Assembly (NCBI RefSeq): GCF_030271165.1
Contig: NZ_JASSZH010000030.1
Span: 1-64,000 of the forward strand
DNA length: 64,000 nt
Direction: 5' to 3'
Origin: Psychromicrobium xiongbiense
GTDB taxonomy: Bacteria > Actinomycetota > Actinomycetes > Actinomycetales > Micrococcaceae
Positions 1 through 9,302 of this stretch are shown one piece after another. How positions within the stretch are numbered: the first letter of the stretch is position 1; every line of letters starts with the position of its first letter. Below the pieces are notes generated by a model, which was not told the DNA's origin, searched no databases, and saw only the letters and a list, made by a program, of their open reading frames with translations. The translations under genes were made by a program, and so were the position numbers.

Positions 1-92
1 GGTCCAGGACACCTGCACCCAAAACCCCACATCCTGGGGCTGCCCGGCACCTAAGACCGGCACCTGGCGGTGGATATTACAAGGAAAAACGG

Positions 93-163
93 AGCGGGCG
101 ACGGGAATCGAACCCGCGTATCGAGCTTGGGAAGCTAGCGCTCTGCCATTGAGCTACGCCCGC
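93..163 (-). tRNA. tRNA-Gly (anticodon CCC)
   Basis: Read on the minus strand the sequence folds as a cloverleaf: acceptor arms GCGGGCG and CGCCCGC, D stem GCTC/GAGC, T stem GCGGG/CCCGT with loop TTCGATT, and anticodon loop TTCCCAA giving anticodon CCC. One mismatch is seen in the anticodon stem (second pair, T-C). The discriminator base is T and no CCA is encoded. A weak -10-like TACACT lies upstream at 198-203 on the minus strand. The gene stands alone. Confidence 0.93.
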
Positions 164-291
164 ATGGACCACTGGAAACCTCCAATGTCCGGATTTGAGT
201 GTAGCGGATTTTCCCGGCATCGTGCGCTCAGACGGCGCTAACGCCTACGCTTGACCCTGAGAAACAGCAAAGGTTAGCGAGGGGAGCACCG

Positions 292-1077
292 GTGGGCAGG
301 CGACGTCAGGCGCTCCGGGAGAACCTCGGTCGTAACGGTCAGGGCGTGATCAAGGAATTCCGGAACGGCGACGACGTCCTGCGGTCCAGTCTCTGGGGTG
401 GCGAACGTGCCCGGACGGTGGTCCTGGTGCACGGCATCGGCATGGGTCAGCAATACTTCGGCCTGCTCCGCGAGGAGTTGCTCACCTCGTTCAATGTGCT
501 CGCCGTGGATCTGCCGGGCTTTGGCGATTCGCCGGAGCCCGCGCAGGCTCTGACCATGTCCCAGCTTGCCAGCCTGTTGGCACAGTGCCTGAGGGAGCAG
601 TATCAGGGGCCGTTCGTCGTCGTGGGTCATTCCATGGGAACGCAGATTGTGACTGAGCTTGCCGTGGCGCACCCGGAGCTGGTCTCTCACCTGGTGTTGA
701 TCGCGCCGACGGTGAACGAGCGCGAACGCACCATGTGGCAGCAGTGTCTGCGGATGCTCCAGGACCTCTGGGGCGAGTCCGCCTGGGTGATGCTGGTGGG
801 ACTGATGATGTACGCCAAGGCGGGTCCCCGGTGGTTCCTGAAGAACTTCCGGGCCATGCTGGGCCACCGCATCGAGGCGACGGCTCCGAAGATCACGGTG
901 CCCACTCTGGTGATCCGCGGCTCTGAGGATCGGGTCTGCCCGCGGGGCTGGGTGGAATTTGTCGCCGGGTTGATCCCCGGAGCCGTCATGCTGGAGGCGG
1001 AGGGGCGCGGGCACGAGGCCATGATGACGGCAGCGGAGCCGGTATCCGGGATGATCGGTGAATTTGTGCGCGGCTGA
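292..1077 (+). CDS. alpha/beta fold hydrolase
   Basis: Cytoplasmic alpha/beta-hydrolase of 261 residues with no signal peptide. The oxyanion-side motif VHGIGMG is at about residues 46-52, the nucleophile elbow GHSMG at 112-116 (Ser114), a candidate acid in SEDRV (Asp213) and the catalytic His in GRGHEA (His241), so the triad is complete. It starts with GTG behind a GGGGAG ribosome site; a weak promoter TTGACC-N17-TTAGCG lies at 251-279. The stop is immediately followed by the dcd region, so the two are probably co-transcribed. The substrate is not predictable: esterases, lipases and C-C hydrolases of the MhpC type all share this layout. Confidence 0.85.
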   Translation: MGRRRQALRENLGRNGQGVIKEFRNGDDVLRSSLWGGERARTVVLVHGIGMGQQYFGLLREELLTSFNVLAVDLPGFGDSPEPAQALTMSQLASLLAQCLREQYQGPFVVVGHSMGTQIVTELAVAHPELVSHLVLIAPTVNERERTMWQQCLRMLQDLWGESAWVMLVGLMMYAKAGPRWFLKNFRAMLGHRIEATAPKITVPTLVIRGSEDRVCPRGWVEFVAGLIPGAVMLEAEGRGHEAMMTAAEPVSGMIGEFVRG

Positions 1078-1095
1078 ATGCGCTACTTTATGACT

Positions 1096-1671
1096 GTGCT
1101 CATCTCCGACCGCGATATCCGAACCCAGATCGATGCCGGGCGAATTGTCCTGGATCCCTTCGAGCCCTCGATGGTGCAGCCGTCCAGCGTGGATGTGCGC
1201 ATCGATAAGCTGTTCCGGCTCTTCGACAACCACAAATACGCGCATATCGACCCGTCCGAGGAACAGCCTGAGCTGACCCGTCTGGTCGAGGTGGCGGAGG
1301 ACGAGCCGTTCATCCTGCATCCCGGCGAGTTCGTCCTGGGCTCCACCTATGAGCAGGTCACGCTGCCTGACGACATCGCCGCCCGGCTGGAGGGCAAGTC
1401 CTCGCTGGGGCGGCTGGGTCTACTGACCCACTCCACCGCGGGATTTATCGATCCCGGGTTCTCCGGGCATGTGACGCTGGAGCTGTCCAATATGGCCACG
1501 CTGCCGATCAAGCTCTGGCCCGGGTCGAAGATCGGCCAGCTCTGCTTCTTCCAGCTGTCCTCGCCCGCGGAGCACCCGTACGGTACCGGCGAATACGGCA
1601 ACCGTTATCAGGGCCAGCGTGGCCCGACGGCATCGCGCAGCTACCTCAACTTCCATCGCAGCAGGATCTGA
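1096..1671 (+). CDS. dcd: dCTP deaminase (Dcd), probably the bifunctional dUMP-forming type
   Basis: Converts dCTP to dUTP, and in the actinobacterial/archaeal bifunctional type on to dUMP, supplying thymidylate synthesis. Family signatures are clear: VQPSSVDVR near residue 26, then the nucleotide-binding core [20 protein letters not shown] and the C-terminal [11 protein letters not shown]. The GTG at 1096 gives VLISDRDIR and 191 residues, matching the usual length (about 190); in-frame ATGs at 1078 and 1090 would add a few residues and cannot be excluded. The stop codon is the first three bases of a 72-bp palindrome shared with the convergent transporter gene. Confidence 0.95.
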   Translation: MLISDRDIRTQIDAGRIVLDPFEPSMVQPSSVDVRIDKLFRLFDNHKYAHIDPSEEQPELTRLVEVAEDEPFILHPGEFVLGSTYEQVTLPDDIAARLEGKSSLGRLGLLTHSTAGFIDPGFSGHVTLELSNMATLPIKLWPGSKIGQLCFFQLSSPAEHPYGTGEYGNRYQGQRGPTASRSYLNFHRSRI

Positions 1672-1740
1672 CCTGCCGAGTGGTGACGTATGGCCCCTAA
1701 ACACGCAGTTTAGGGCCATACGTCACCACTCGGCAGGTCA
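1669..1740. terminator. 72-bp palindrome between convergent genes
   Basis: Near-perfect inverted repeat with arms of about 32 bases (left arm begins TGACCTGCCGAGTGG, right arm ends CCACTCGGCAGGTCA), one extra C in the left arm and a 7-base loop (CACGCAG). It begins and ends with TGA read outward, so it contains the stop codons of both dcd (+) and the transporter gene (-). There is no T-tract. It is probably a bidirectional terminator or mRNA 3'-end stabiliser, and its inner sequence (GAGTGG ... ATGGCC) resembles the palindromes at 17555 and 17980. Confidence 0.8.
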
Positions 1741-3099
1741 TCGTGCGGCCGGTGACTTCACCGGGATGAGCAGCGCCAGTCCGGCCAGCAGCACGATCAT
1801 GATGCCGGCAATGCCCCAGCGCTGCGCCCCGAACCAGGCGATGAACAGGGTGAACAGGCCCGGTGCAATGAACGATGCCGCCCGCCCCGTCGTCGCGTAC
1901 AGCCCGTACAGCTCACCCTCCGCGCCCGCCGGTGCCAGCCGCCCCACAAAGGTGCGCGCCGAGGACTGCGCCGGCCCCACGAACAGGCACAGCAGCAGTC
2001 CGAAAATCCAGAACACCGTGGTGCCGGAGCTGAACAGGAGGATCGTTCCGGAGACCAGCAGCCCGGCCAGCGAGATGATGATGACGGTCTTCGGCCCCAG
2101 CTTGTCATCGAAATACCCGGCGGAGAAGGCCCCGATGGCGGCCACCACGTTCCCGGCGATGGCGAAAATCAGTACCTGCCCCTTGCTGAAACCGAAGGTC
2201 CCGACGGCGATCACCGCGCCGAAGGTGAAGATGGCGGCCAGCCCGTCGCGGAAGACCGCACTGGAGATCAGGAAGTAGAGCGTATGGCGGCGGGTACGCC
2301 AGAGCCGGGCGATGGTGCGGCCCAGCTCCAGGTAGGAGGCCAGGAATCCCACCCTGGCAGACCCGGCACCGGAAGATCTAGCACCTGAGGAACCAGTACG
2401 GACCTCGGGAACGGCCCAGAGCACCGGCAGCGAGAATACCGCGATCCACAGTGCGGAGAACAGCGCTACCACCCGGTACTTGAGCGTCTCCTCGGTGATC
2501 CCGAAGAAGCCCATCTGGGGCGCGAGCAGGCCGTAGTACAGGATCAACAGGGCCACGATGCCGCCCAGGTACCCGCAGGCCCAGCCGATGCCGGAGATCC
2601 GGCCGATGGTTTTGGGTGTGGAGATCTGCAGCAACATAGCGTTGTAGTTGACCGAGGCCAGCTCAGAGAACACGTGACCGGCGGCGAGCAGCCCGCAGCC
2701 GAGCAACAGGTAGCCCGGTTCCGGCAGAACGAAGAAACAGCTGCCGGTGAGCAGCACCACGATGCCGGTGTTGATGCCCAGCCAGAGCCTGCGCCGCCCG
2801 CTGTGGTCGCTGCGTTGCCCCGCGACCGGGGCGAGGATCGCGATCAGGAAGCCGGCGATGCCCAGGGCCGCACCCAGGACCACGGAGGCGTGGTCCGCGC
2901 CGCCGAAAATATCGGAGGTCAGATAGAAGGCCGTGAAAATGAACGTCGTCATCACCGCGTTGAACCCGGCAGACCCCCAGTCCCAGGAAGCCCAGGCCAG
3001 CACCTGCCCGCGGCCCACATGGGAGGGGCGGGTGGGCCCATGACCCAGCGCGGAGCCCAGCGGTGGGTTCAGTGCCTCAGGGTGCGGAGGGTTGCTCAT
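1738..3099 (-). CDS. UMF1/Atg22-like MFS transporter
   Basis: Integral membrane protein of 453 residues with about 12 hydrophobic segments. The N-terminal ASWDWGSAGFNAVMTTFIF matches the hallmark of the UMF1 (Atg22-like) branch of the major facilitator superfamily. Eukaryotic relatives export amino acids from vacuoles; bacterial substrates are mostly unknown. The ATG at 3099 is chosen because upstream residues are not family-like. A charged, Ser/Gly-rich loop sits mid-protein between the two halves (around residue 230). The gene diverges from the mrp operon and converges on dcd, sharing its stop with the hairpin. Function beyond transport is inference. Confidence 0.85.
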   Translation of the reverse strand: MSNPPHPEALNPPLGSALGHGPTRPSHVGRGQVLAWASWDWGSAGFNAVMTTFIFTAFYLTSDIFGGADHASVVLGAALGIAGFLIAILAPVAGQRSDHSGRRRLWLGINTGIVVLLTGSCFFVLPEPGYLLLGCGLLAAGHVFSELASVNYNAMLLQISTPKTIGRISGIGWACGYLGGIVALLILYYGLLAPQMGFFGITEETLKYRVVALFSALWIAVFSLPVLWAVPEVRTGSSGARSSGAGSARVGFLASYLELGRTIARLWRTRRHTLYFLISSAVFRDGLAAIFTFGAVIAVGTFGFSKGQVLIFAIAGNVVAAIGAFSAGYFDDKLGPKTVIIISLAGLLVSGTILLFSSGTTVFWIFGLLLCLFVGPAQSSARTFVGRLAPAGAEGELYGLYATTGRAASFIAPGLFTLFIAWFGAQRWGIAGIMIVLLAGLALLIPVKSPAAR

Positions 3100-3243
3100 G
3101 ACCGTGATGATACTGGTCCCAGGTGCACTGCAGGTGATCCACCGCACAGAGCCAGCATGGAACCGCAATCCTGAGCGAAGCCTGTGGAGGGCATTGATAG
3201 ACTGGATAAGCCCCCCGACCGAATCCACCTGACGGAGCCGATC

Positions 3244-6200
3244 GTGCTGCCAGTTCTTGCCCTGCACTTCGTAGTGGCTTTGGCAGCGCCCGTATTCTTC
3301 CGGGGAATCGGCAGGCTGCCCGGCCTGGGCCGCAATGGCTTCTACGTTCTGGCCGCCGTGCCGCTAGGCTCCTTCTTCTGGCTGCTCACGCAGCGCGAGG
3401 CCGCCTTCAGCACCAGCCCGCCCAGCCAGGTCGTGGAGTGGATTCCTGATTTCGGCTTGCAACTTGCTGTCCGCATGACACCGCTCTCCTGGGTGATGTC
3501 ATTGCTGGTGCTCGGCATCGGCGCCCTGGTACTGGCCTATTGTGCCCGCTACTTCAGGCCCGATGACGCCGCCTTCCTCAGCCAGGGAGCCGGCTTCGGT
3601 GCCCAGTTGCTGGCGTTCGCCGGGGTGATGTTTGGCCTGGTGGTGGCCGACGACCTGATTCTGCTCTTCATCTTCTGGGAGCTGACCACGGTGCTGTCTT
3701 ACCTTCTGGTGGGCTACTCGCGCACCAGAATCGCGGCCCGGCGCGCGGCTCTGCAGGCCCTGATCGTGACCACCTTCGGCGGGCTGGTCATGCTCGTCGG
3801 GCTGCTTATGCTGGCCCAGCACGGCGGCAGTTACCGGATCTCGGAGCTGATGGCACACCCGCCCACCGGCACCGCCATCGACGTGGCCATGGTGCTGATT
3901 CTGATCGGCGCCTTCAGCAAATCCGCGCTGGTGCCGTTCCACTTCTGGCTTCCCGGGGCGATGGCGGCACCCACCCCGGTCAGCGCCTACCTGCACGCTG
4001 CGGCGATGGTCAAAGCGGGCATCTACCTGGTCGCCCTGTTTGCCCCGGCCTTCGCGCACACGGCGTTCTGGCTGCCCATGGTCACCACCCTCGGTCTGGT
4101 GACCATGCTGGTGGGCGGCTGGCGGGCGCTACGTCAGCACGATCTGAAACTGATTCTGGCCTACGGTACGGTCAGCCAGCTCGGCTTCATGACGCTGGTC
4201 CTGGGTCAGGGGACCGAGGCCCTTGCGCTGGCCGGCCTGGCGCTGGTATTGGCCCACGGACTGTTCAAGGCGACCCTGTTCCTGGTGGTCGGCATCATCG
4301 ATCACCAGGCCGGCACCCGGGATATCCGCATTCTCTCCGGCGTCTTCCGCTCCGCGCCCGCGCTGGCGGTGGTGGCCGCCGTGGGCGTCGCCTCGATGTC
4401 CGCCGTGCCGTTCACCGGTGGTTTTGTGGCCAAGGAGTCGGTCTTCGAGGGGCTGATCCAGGCGCAGGAGGCCGCGCACGATGGCGGCACGGGATACCTC
4501 TGGCTACTCATCGGCGTGGTGGCCGGCTCGGTGCTCACGGTGGCGTACAGTGCCCGGTTCCTCTGGGGCGGCTTTGCCCGCAAACTCAAGCCGGTTCACG
4601 AAGCTCCGGTCAGGAGCCGCGGCGGCAAGCGCAGTGGCATCAAAAAATCCGTGGCCACCGGCAAGCCGCATTTCCTGGCGCCGACGCCTTTCCGCAAAGT
4701 GCCTGCCGAGTTTCTGGCCGCCCCCGCGGTGCTTGCGGTGCTGACCGTGCTGTACGGGCTCTGGCCCCTCCCGGTGCAGGACTGGGCCTTGCCCTATGCG
4801 CAGCTGTTTGCTGAGGGCCACGGAACGGTCGATGCCGGTCACAGCGCCCCCCATCTGGCGGTCCTCATGCTCGGCCCGGCGCTCGCGCTGAGCGTGCTCA
4901 CCCTGGGCCTCGGCCTGCTCCTGTTCTGGGGTCGCGTGCTGGTAGCCCGACTGCAGAGCCGTCTCTACCCGCTGATCGATGCGGAAAAGATCTATCGCGC
5001 GCTGATCGGCGGCCTGGATAACACCGCCATCTGGATCACCGGTCGCACCCAGCGTGGTTCGCTGTTCTTCTACCTGGCCGTCATTCTCTCCACCGCCATC
5101 GTGGTGGATCTGGTGGCCGCACTGGGGCCCGGCCGCCCGATGCCCGGGCTGTACCTGCTGGACCCGAACACGCCCGCGCAGCCGGTGGCCGCCATCGTGA
5201 TCGTGATCGGCGCCGTCGCCTCCGCCCGTGCCAATAAGCGCTTCCTGGCGGTGCTGATGGTCTCGGTCACCGGGTACGGCATCGCCTTGATTTTCGCTTT
5301 CCAGGGAGCCCCGGATCTGGCCCTGACCCAGATGTTCGTCGAATCGATCATCCTGGTCGCCTTCGTGCTGGCCATGCGTGCGCTGCCACCCGAGCTGCGC
5401 TCCCGCACCCAGGGATCTCACCGGGCCATCCGGATCGTGTTGGGCGTGGCTTTCGGCCTGACCATGATGGCCGTGGCGCTCGTCGCGCTCGGCAGTCGGG
5501 TGGATGCGCCTATTTCGTTGCAGTTCCCTCGGCTGGCCTACGAGATCGGCGGCGGGCTCAACGCGGTAAACGTGACTCTGGTGGACCTGCGCGCCTGGGA
5601 TACCTTCGGCGAAATCTCGGTGCTCGCCATCGCCGCCACCGGAGTGGCGAGTCTGATCTTCGTCCGCGACCGTGGGGCAGCCCTGCCGCGGGCGGCCAGC
5701 CTGGAGGCCGGGAGCGTGGGGCGGCGGCCGGTGCGCGAGGGCGACGACCGGGGAGCGGCTGCGCTCGCCGTGGCGCAACGCTTTGCCCGCGCTGGCCGGG
5801 ACCCCTGGCTGGTGGCCGGCCGGACCCTGGCGCCGGAGCGTCGCTCGATCATTGTGGAAGTGGTGACCCGGTTGCTGTTCCACTCGATGATTATTTTCTC
5901 GCTCTACCTGCTGCTGGCCGGGCACAACTCGGCGGGTGGTGGCTTTGCGGGAGGCCTGATGGCCGGGCTCGCGCTGACGTTGCGCTACCTGGCCGGTGGC
6001 CGGGCGGAGCTGGCGGAGGCCACGCCGCTCGGTGCCGGGACGCTGCTGGGCTCCGGCCTCGGGATAGCAGCCCTCTCCGGAGTGGCACCGCTGTTCTTCG
6101 GCGGAAGCGTCTTCCAGAGCGCCATGGTGAAGTGGCAGCTGCCCTTGCTGGGGGAGTTCAAATTCGTCACCTCCACGTTCTTCGATGTCGGGGTGTACCT

Positions 6201-6306
6201 CGTGGTGGTGGGCCTGGTATTGGACGTGTTGCGCAGCCTCGGAGCGGAAATCGATGAGCGCGAAGAGGTCCGCCGGGAGAGCGAGCTGGCAGGTGAGCGC
6301 GGATGA
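3244..6306 (+). CDS. mrpA: Mrp Na+/H+ antiporter subunit A fused to subunit B
   Basis: Largest membrane subunit of the hetero-oligomeric Mrp cation/proton antiporter, related to NuoL of complex I. About 1020 residues: N-terminal NuoL-like antiporter region with many membrane helices (for example LLFIFWELTTVLSYLLVGYS and AAMVKAGIYLVALF), a MrpA C-terminal region (GAPDLALTQMFVESI), then from about residue 880 an MnhB domain (HNSAGGGFAGGLMAGLAL) that is a separate gene in Bacillus. The A-B fusion is common in actinobacteria. GTG at 3244, eight bases after GGAG, is preferred over an upstream GTG at 3184. The stop overlaps mrpC by four bases, and the operon runs A/B-C-D-E-F-G. Confidence 0.95.
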   Translation: MLPVLALHFVVALAAPVFFRGIGRLPGLGRNGFYVLAAVPLGSFFWLLTQREAAFSTSPPSQVVEWIPDFGLQLAVRMTPLSWVMSLLVLGIGALVLAYCARYFRPDDAAFLSQGAGFGAQLLAFAGVMFGLVVADDLILLFIFWELTTVLSYLLVGYSRTRIAARRAALQALIVTTFGGLVMLVGLLMLAQHGGSYRISELMAHPPTGTAIDVAMVLILIGAFSKSALVPFHFWLPGAMAAPTPVSAYLHAAAMVKAGIYLVALFAPAFAHTAFWLPMVTTLGLVTMLVGGWRALRQHDLKLILAYGTVSQLGFMTLVLGQGTEALALAGLALVLAHGLFKATLFLVVGIIDHQAGTRDIRILSGVFRSAPALAVVAAVGVASMSAVPFTGGFVAKESVFEGLIQAQEAAHDGGTGYLWLLIGVVAGSVLTVAYSARFLWGGFARKLKPVHEAPVRSRGGKRSGIKKSVATGKPHFLAPTPFRKVPAEFLAAPAVLAVLTVLYGLWPLPVQDWALPYAQLFAEGHGTVDAGHSAPHLAVLMLGPALALSVLTLGLGLLLFWGRVLVARLQSRLYPLIDAEKIYRALIGGLDNTAIWITGRTQRGSLFFYLAVILSTAIVVDLVAALGPGRPMPGLYLLDPNTPAQPVAAIVIVIGAVASARANKRFLAVLMVSVTGYGIALIFAFQGAPDLALTQMFVESIILVAFVLAMRALPPELRSRTQGSHRAIRIVLGVAFGLTMMAVALVALGSRVDAPISLQFPRLAYEIGGGLNAVNVTLVDLRAWDTFGEISVLAIAATGVASLIFVRDRGAALPRAASLEAGSVGRRPVREGDDRGAAALAVAQRFARAGRDPWLVAGRTLAPERRSIIVEVVTRLLFHSMIIFSLYLLLAGHNSAGGGFAGGLMAGLALTLRYLAGGRAELAEATPLGAGTLLGSGLGIAALSGVAPLFFGGSVFQSAMVKWQLPLLGEFKFVTSTFFDVGVYLVVVGLVLDVLRSLGAEIDEREEVRRESELAGERG

Positions 6307-6800
6307 GCGTGAATCTGACTCTGCTGCTGGTGATGGGTGTGCTGTACGCCGTGGGCATCTATCTGCTGCTGGAACGTAGCCTGACCCGCGTCCTGATGGG
6401 CCTGACCCTGCTGGCGAATGCGACCAATATGCTCCTGCTGCTCACTGGGGGCTATGCCGGCCTGGCACCGCTGTTGGGTGTCAAGGTGCCCGCGGGGAGC
6501 TACAACGATCCGCTGCCACAGGCGCTCATTCTGACCTCGATCGTGATTTCTTTCGCGGTGAGCGCCTTCATGCTCGGCATCATTTACCGCAGCTGGATGC
6601 TGGCCCGTCAGGATGAGGTCCAGGATGATGCTGAAGACCGGAAGGTCGCGGCCCGGGATCATTTCGACCCGGAAGAGGACACCGAGATTCCTGTGGAGAC
6701 CACCGAGTTCGAAGAACCTCCACGGAACCGCGCACGAGCGAACAATCCAGGCTCGAGCAGACCACGATCGAACCAGCCACGGGGAGGGAAGCGAGGATGA
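6303..6800 (+). CDS. mrpC: Mrp Na+/H+ antiporter subunit C
   Basis: NuoK-like small membrane subunit of the Mrp antiporter. 165 residues with three membrane helices in the first 100 (VLYAVGIYLLLERSLTRVL, LLANATNMLLLLTGG, and ILTSIVISFAVSAFMLGI). The last 65 residues are a hydrophilic, charged tail (acidic, then Arg/Pro/Ser-rich), longer than in Bacillus MrpC (about 113 residues) but a usual actinobacterial extension. ATGA overlaps with the genes on both sides indicate translational coupling. Confidence 0.95.
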   Translation: MSVNLTLLLVMGVLYAVGIYLLLERSLTRVLMGLTLLANATNMLLLLTGGYAGLAPLLGVKVPAGSYNDPLPQALILTSIVISFAVSAFMLGIIYRSWMLARQDEVQDDAEDRKVAARDHFDPEEDTEIPVETTEFEEPPRNRARANNPGSSRPRSNQPRGGKRG

Positions 6801-8437
6801 CCATCTTCACTCCAGCCTTCCTGACCTCGCTCATTCCGCTGGCCATTGTGCTGCCGTTCCTCGGTGCTGCCCTGGCCTTCCTGCTGATCCATCACACCCG
6901 TGCTCAACGTTTGGTCAGCGTCGGAGTGCTCGCGCTGACCCTGGCCCTGGAGCTGGGCCTGCTCGGACAGGTCTGGGAGGGGGGAACGCTCGCCGTGCAC
7001 CTGGGTGGCTGGGCTCCACCCTGGGGCATCGTGCTGGTTGCGGACCAGTTCTCCTCACTCATGCTGGTGGTCTCCTCGGTCGTCGGCCTGGCGGTGCTCA
7101 TTTACGCGACCGGGCAGGGTGCCGCGGATGGCGATGCCGAAGGCCCGGTCTCGATCTTCCACCCCACCTATCTGATCCTGATGGCTGGCGTGTCCAATGC
7201 CTTCCTGGCCGGGGATCTGTTCAACCTGTACGTGGGCTTCGAGATTCTGCTGACGGCGTCCTATGTGCTGATGACCCTGGGCGGCACCGGACCCAGAATC
7301 CGCGCCGGGGTCACCTATGTGGTGGTGAGCGTGGTCTCCTCGCTGTTGTTCCTGATCGCCATCGCGATGATCTACGGCGCCACCGGGAGCATCAATATGG
7401 CGGATCTGGCTGTGAAGCTGGGCCATCTGGACCCGGGAACGCAGACCCTGCTGCATGCCATGCTGCTGCTGGCCTTCGGCATCAAAGCCGCAGTGTTCCC
7501 GCTGAGTTTCTGGCTCCCTGACTCCTACCCGACCGCGCCCGCGCCAGTCACCGCGGTGTTCGCCGGCCTGCTGACGAAGGTCGGCGTGTACGCCATGGTG
7601 CGCACCGAGACCCTGCTGTTCCCACACAACAACCTTGACGGGCCACTCATGGTGGTGGCGCTGCTGACCATGGTGGTCGGCATCCTGGGTGCGCTGGCGC
7701 AGACGGATATCAAGCGTCTGCTTTCCTTCACCCTGATCAGCCACATCGGCTACATGGTGTTCGGTCTGGCGTTGTCCTCGGACCTGGGGATCGGTGCAGC
7801 GGTGTTCTACGTGATGCACCACATCACTATCCAGACCAGCCTGTTCCTGGTCACCGGCCTGGTGGAGCGGCGTGGCGGCACGACGTCGATCAGCAAACTG
7901 GGCGGTCTGGCCACCCTGTCTCCGCTGCTGGGCGTGCTGTTCTTCATCCCCGCCATGAACCTGGCCGGCATCCCACCGTTCAGCGGTTTCCTGGGCAAAC
8001 TGGGCCTGCTCCAGGCTGGCATCGCTCAGAATGCACCGATGGCCTGGATTCTGGTGGTCGGCTCGGTGCTGGTGAGTCTGCTGACCCTGCTCGCGATCGC
8101 CCGGGTCTGGAACCGTGCCTTCTGGCGCAGTCCCGCCGAGGCGGAGGACCCGGAGCCGCAACTGACCGAAACGCTGGATGCCGCCGGGCGCCGGGCCGCG
8201 ATGCCGCCGATGATGGTTGGCCCGACGATCGGGCTGGTGGCCTTCGGCCTGCTGCTGACCGTGATCGCCGGACCGCTGGTGCAGGTCTCCGATCATGCCG
8301 CGACCGAAATGCTCAACCGGGCCTCCTATGTGCAGGCGGTGCTGGGGCCGGACAGCGCTCAGGCGTTGCAAAACGGCCCGGACCCCATGCCTCACTCCCA
8401 GGACAGCTCCCCTTCCCAGGGCGGTGACGGCCGATGA
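6797..8437 (+). CDS. mrpD: Mrp Na+/H+ antiporter subunit D
   Basis: NuoM/NuoN-like proton-translocating subunit of the Mrp complex, 546 residues with about 14 hydrophobic helices. Conserved antiporter signatures include FNLYVGFEILLTASYVL near residue 140 (with the membrane Glu), the lysine-containing FGIKAAVFPLSFWLPDSYP near 230, and LLTKVGVYAMVR near 260. The C-terminal 40 residues are hydrophilic. It overlaps mrpC and mrpE by four bases each. Confidence 0.96.
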   Translation: MTIFTPAFLTSLIPLAIVLPFLGAALAFLLIHHTRAQRLVSVGVLALTLALELGLLGQVWEGGTLAVHLGGWAPPWGIVLVADQFSSLMLVVSSVVGLAVLIYATGQGAADGDAEGPVSIFHPTYLILMAGVSNAFLAGDLFNLYVGFEILLTASYVLMTLGGTGPRIRAGVTYVVVSVVSSLLFLIAIAMIYGATGSINMADLAVKLGHLDPGTQTLLHAMLLLAFGIKAAVFPLSFWLPDSYPTAPAPVTAVFAGLLTKVGVYAMVRTETLLFPHNNLDGPLMVVALLTMVVGILGALAQTDIKRLLSFTLISHIGYMVFGLALSSDLGIGAAVFYVMHHITIQTSLFLVTGLVERRGGTTSISKLGGLATLSPLLGVLFFIPAMNLAGIPPFSGFLGKLGLLQAGIAQNAPMAWILVVGSVLVSLLTLLAIARVWNRAFWRSPAEAEDPEPQLTETLDAAGRRAAMPPMMVGPTIGLVAFGLLLTVIAGPLVQVSDHAATEMLNRASYVQAVLGPDSAQALQNGPDPMPHSQDSSPSQGGDGR

Positions 8438-9018
8438 CGAAAGCCAAGCACTCGCTCAAGCAGGAGCTGCCGCTGCTCATCTGGCTGGTGGTGGTCTGGG
8501 CAGCCCTCTGGCGGGACTTCAGTGTGGGTAATCTTCTGCTCGGTGCTCTGATCGCTGTTGGCGTGACCCGGATGTTCTATCTGCCGCCTGTGCAGCTCAG
8601 CGGCAGGTTCAACCTGGTCTACGCGCTCGCCTTCGCCGGGATCTTTCTCTGGAAGGTGGCGGTGGCCAGTGTGGTGGTGGCCTGGACCGCGATCACTCGG
8701 GGCCCTCACGTGGTCAATGCCGTGGTGGCCGTGCCGCTACGGAGCCATTCAGACCTGATGATCACCGCGGTGGGTCACGTCACCTCACTGATTCCCGGCT
8801 CCCTGGTGGTGGACGTGGACCGGATGAACTCCACGCTCTACCTTCACGCTCTGCAGGTGCGCACGGACGCCGAAGCGGAGGCGGTGCGCAGTGAGGTCCG
8901 CGGGGTGGAAGCCTGGTTGATCCGGGTGATGGGTACCCGGGAAGAACTGGCCCAGATCCGGGCCGAGGCCGCTCTGGCGGACCATGGACGGCCGATCTCC
9001 GGGGGAGTGAACTCATGA
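8434..9018 (+). CDS. mrpE: Mrp Na+/H+ antiporter subunit E
   Basis: MnhE-type subunit, 194 residues with two or three membrane helices near the N terminus followed by a cytoplasmic domain. The motif ITAVGHVTSLIPGSLVVDVD is characteristic of the family, whose members are needed for assembly and stability of the Mrp complex. ATGA overlaps connect it to mrpD and mrpF. Confidence 0.94.
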   Translation: MTKAKHSLKQELPLLIWLVVVWAALWRDFSVGNLLLGALIAVGVTRMFYLPPVQLSGRFNLVYALAFAGIFLWKVAVASVVVAWTAITRGPHVVNAVVAVPLRSHSDLMITAVGHVTSLIPGSLVVDVDRMNSTLYLHALQVRTDAEAEAVRSEVRGVEAWLIRVMGTREELAQIRAEAALADHGRPISGGVNS

Positions 9019-9302
9019 CCGTGTTCGGCGTTCCGCTCAACGCCCTGGTGCTGGTGGTGGTAGGCGTCATCCTGAGTCTGGCGGCACTGGGGGCCATCTA
9101 CCGGATTGCTGTGGGGCCCTCGCTGCTGGATCGGGTGCTGGCCGCTGACGTTCTGCTGATCATCTTCGCCTCGGCGTTGGCCACGGATATGGCGCTGAAC
9201 CGGCATCTGGATAATCTGGCCCTGCTGGTCGGCCTGACGCTGATGGGGTTCATCGGCTCGGTGACGGTGGCCAGGTACGTGGCGGATCGGCGGAAACCAT
9301 GA
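9015..9302 (+). CDS. mrpF: Mrp Na+/H+ antiporter subunit F
   Basis: Small membrane subunit of 95 residues with three predicted helices. The MnhF signature IAVGPSLLDRVLAADVL lies near residues 31-47. Overlaps of four bases with mrpE and mrpG indicate a single polycistronic message. Confidence 0.94.
   Translation: MTVFGVPLNALVLVVVGVILSLAALGAIYRIAVGPSLLDRVLAADVLLIIFASALATDMALNRHLDNLALLVGLTLMGFIGSVTVARYVADRRKP

Noticed and set aside
1..92. Terminator downstream of the tRNA gene
   Set aside because: CCCCA-CATCC-TGGGG at about 26-40 has only five pairs and no T-tract; not enough to call.
274..1320. Long minus-strand open frame (348 codons) over the hydrolase and dcd genes
   Set aside because: Low-complexity His/Arg/Gln-rich translation with no domain, antisense to two clear genes; an effect of high GC.
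4504..5925. 473-codon minus-strand open frame inside mrpA
   Set aside because: Antisense to a conserved membrane protein; translation rich in Gly, His and Arg without recognisable motifs.
7055..8395. 446-codon minus-strand open frame inside mrpD
   Set aside because: Antisense shadow of mrpD with His/Gln/Arg-rich translation and no ribosome site.
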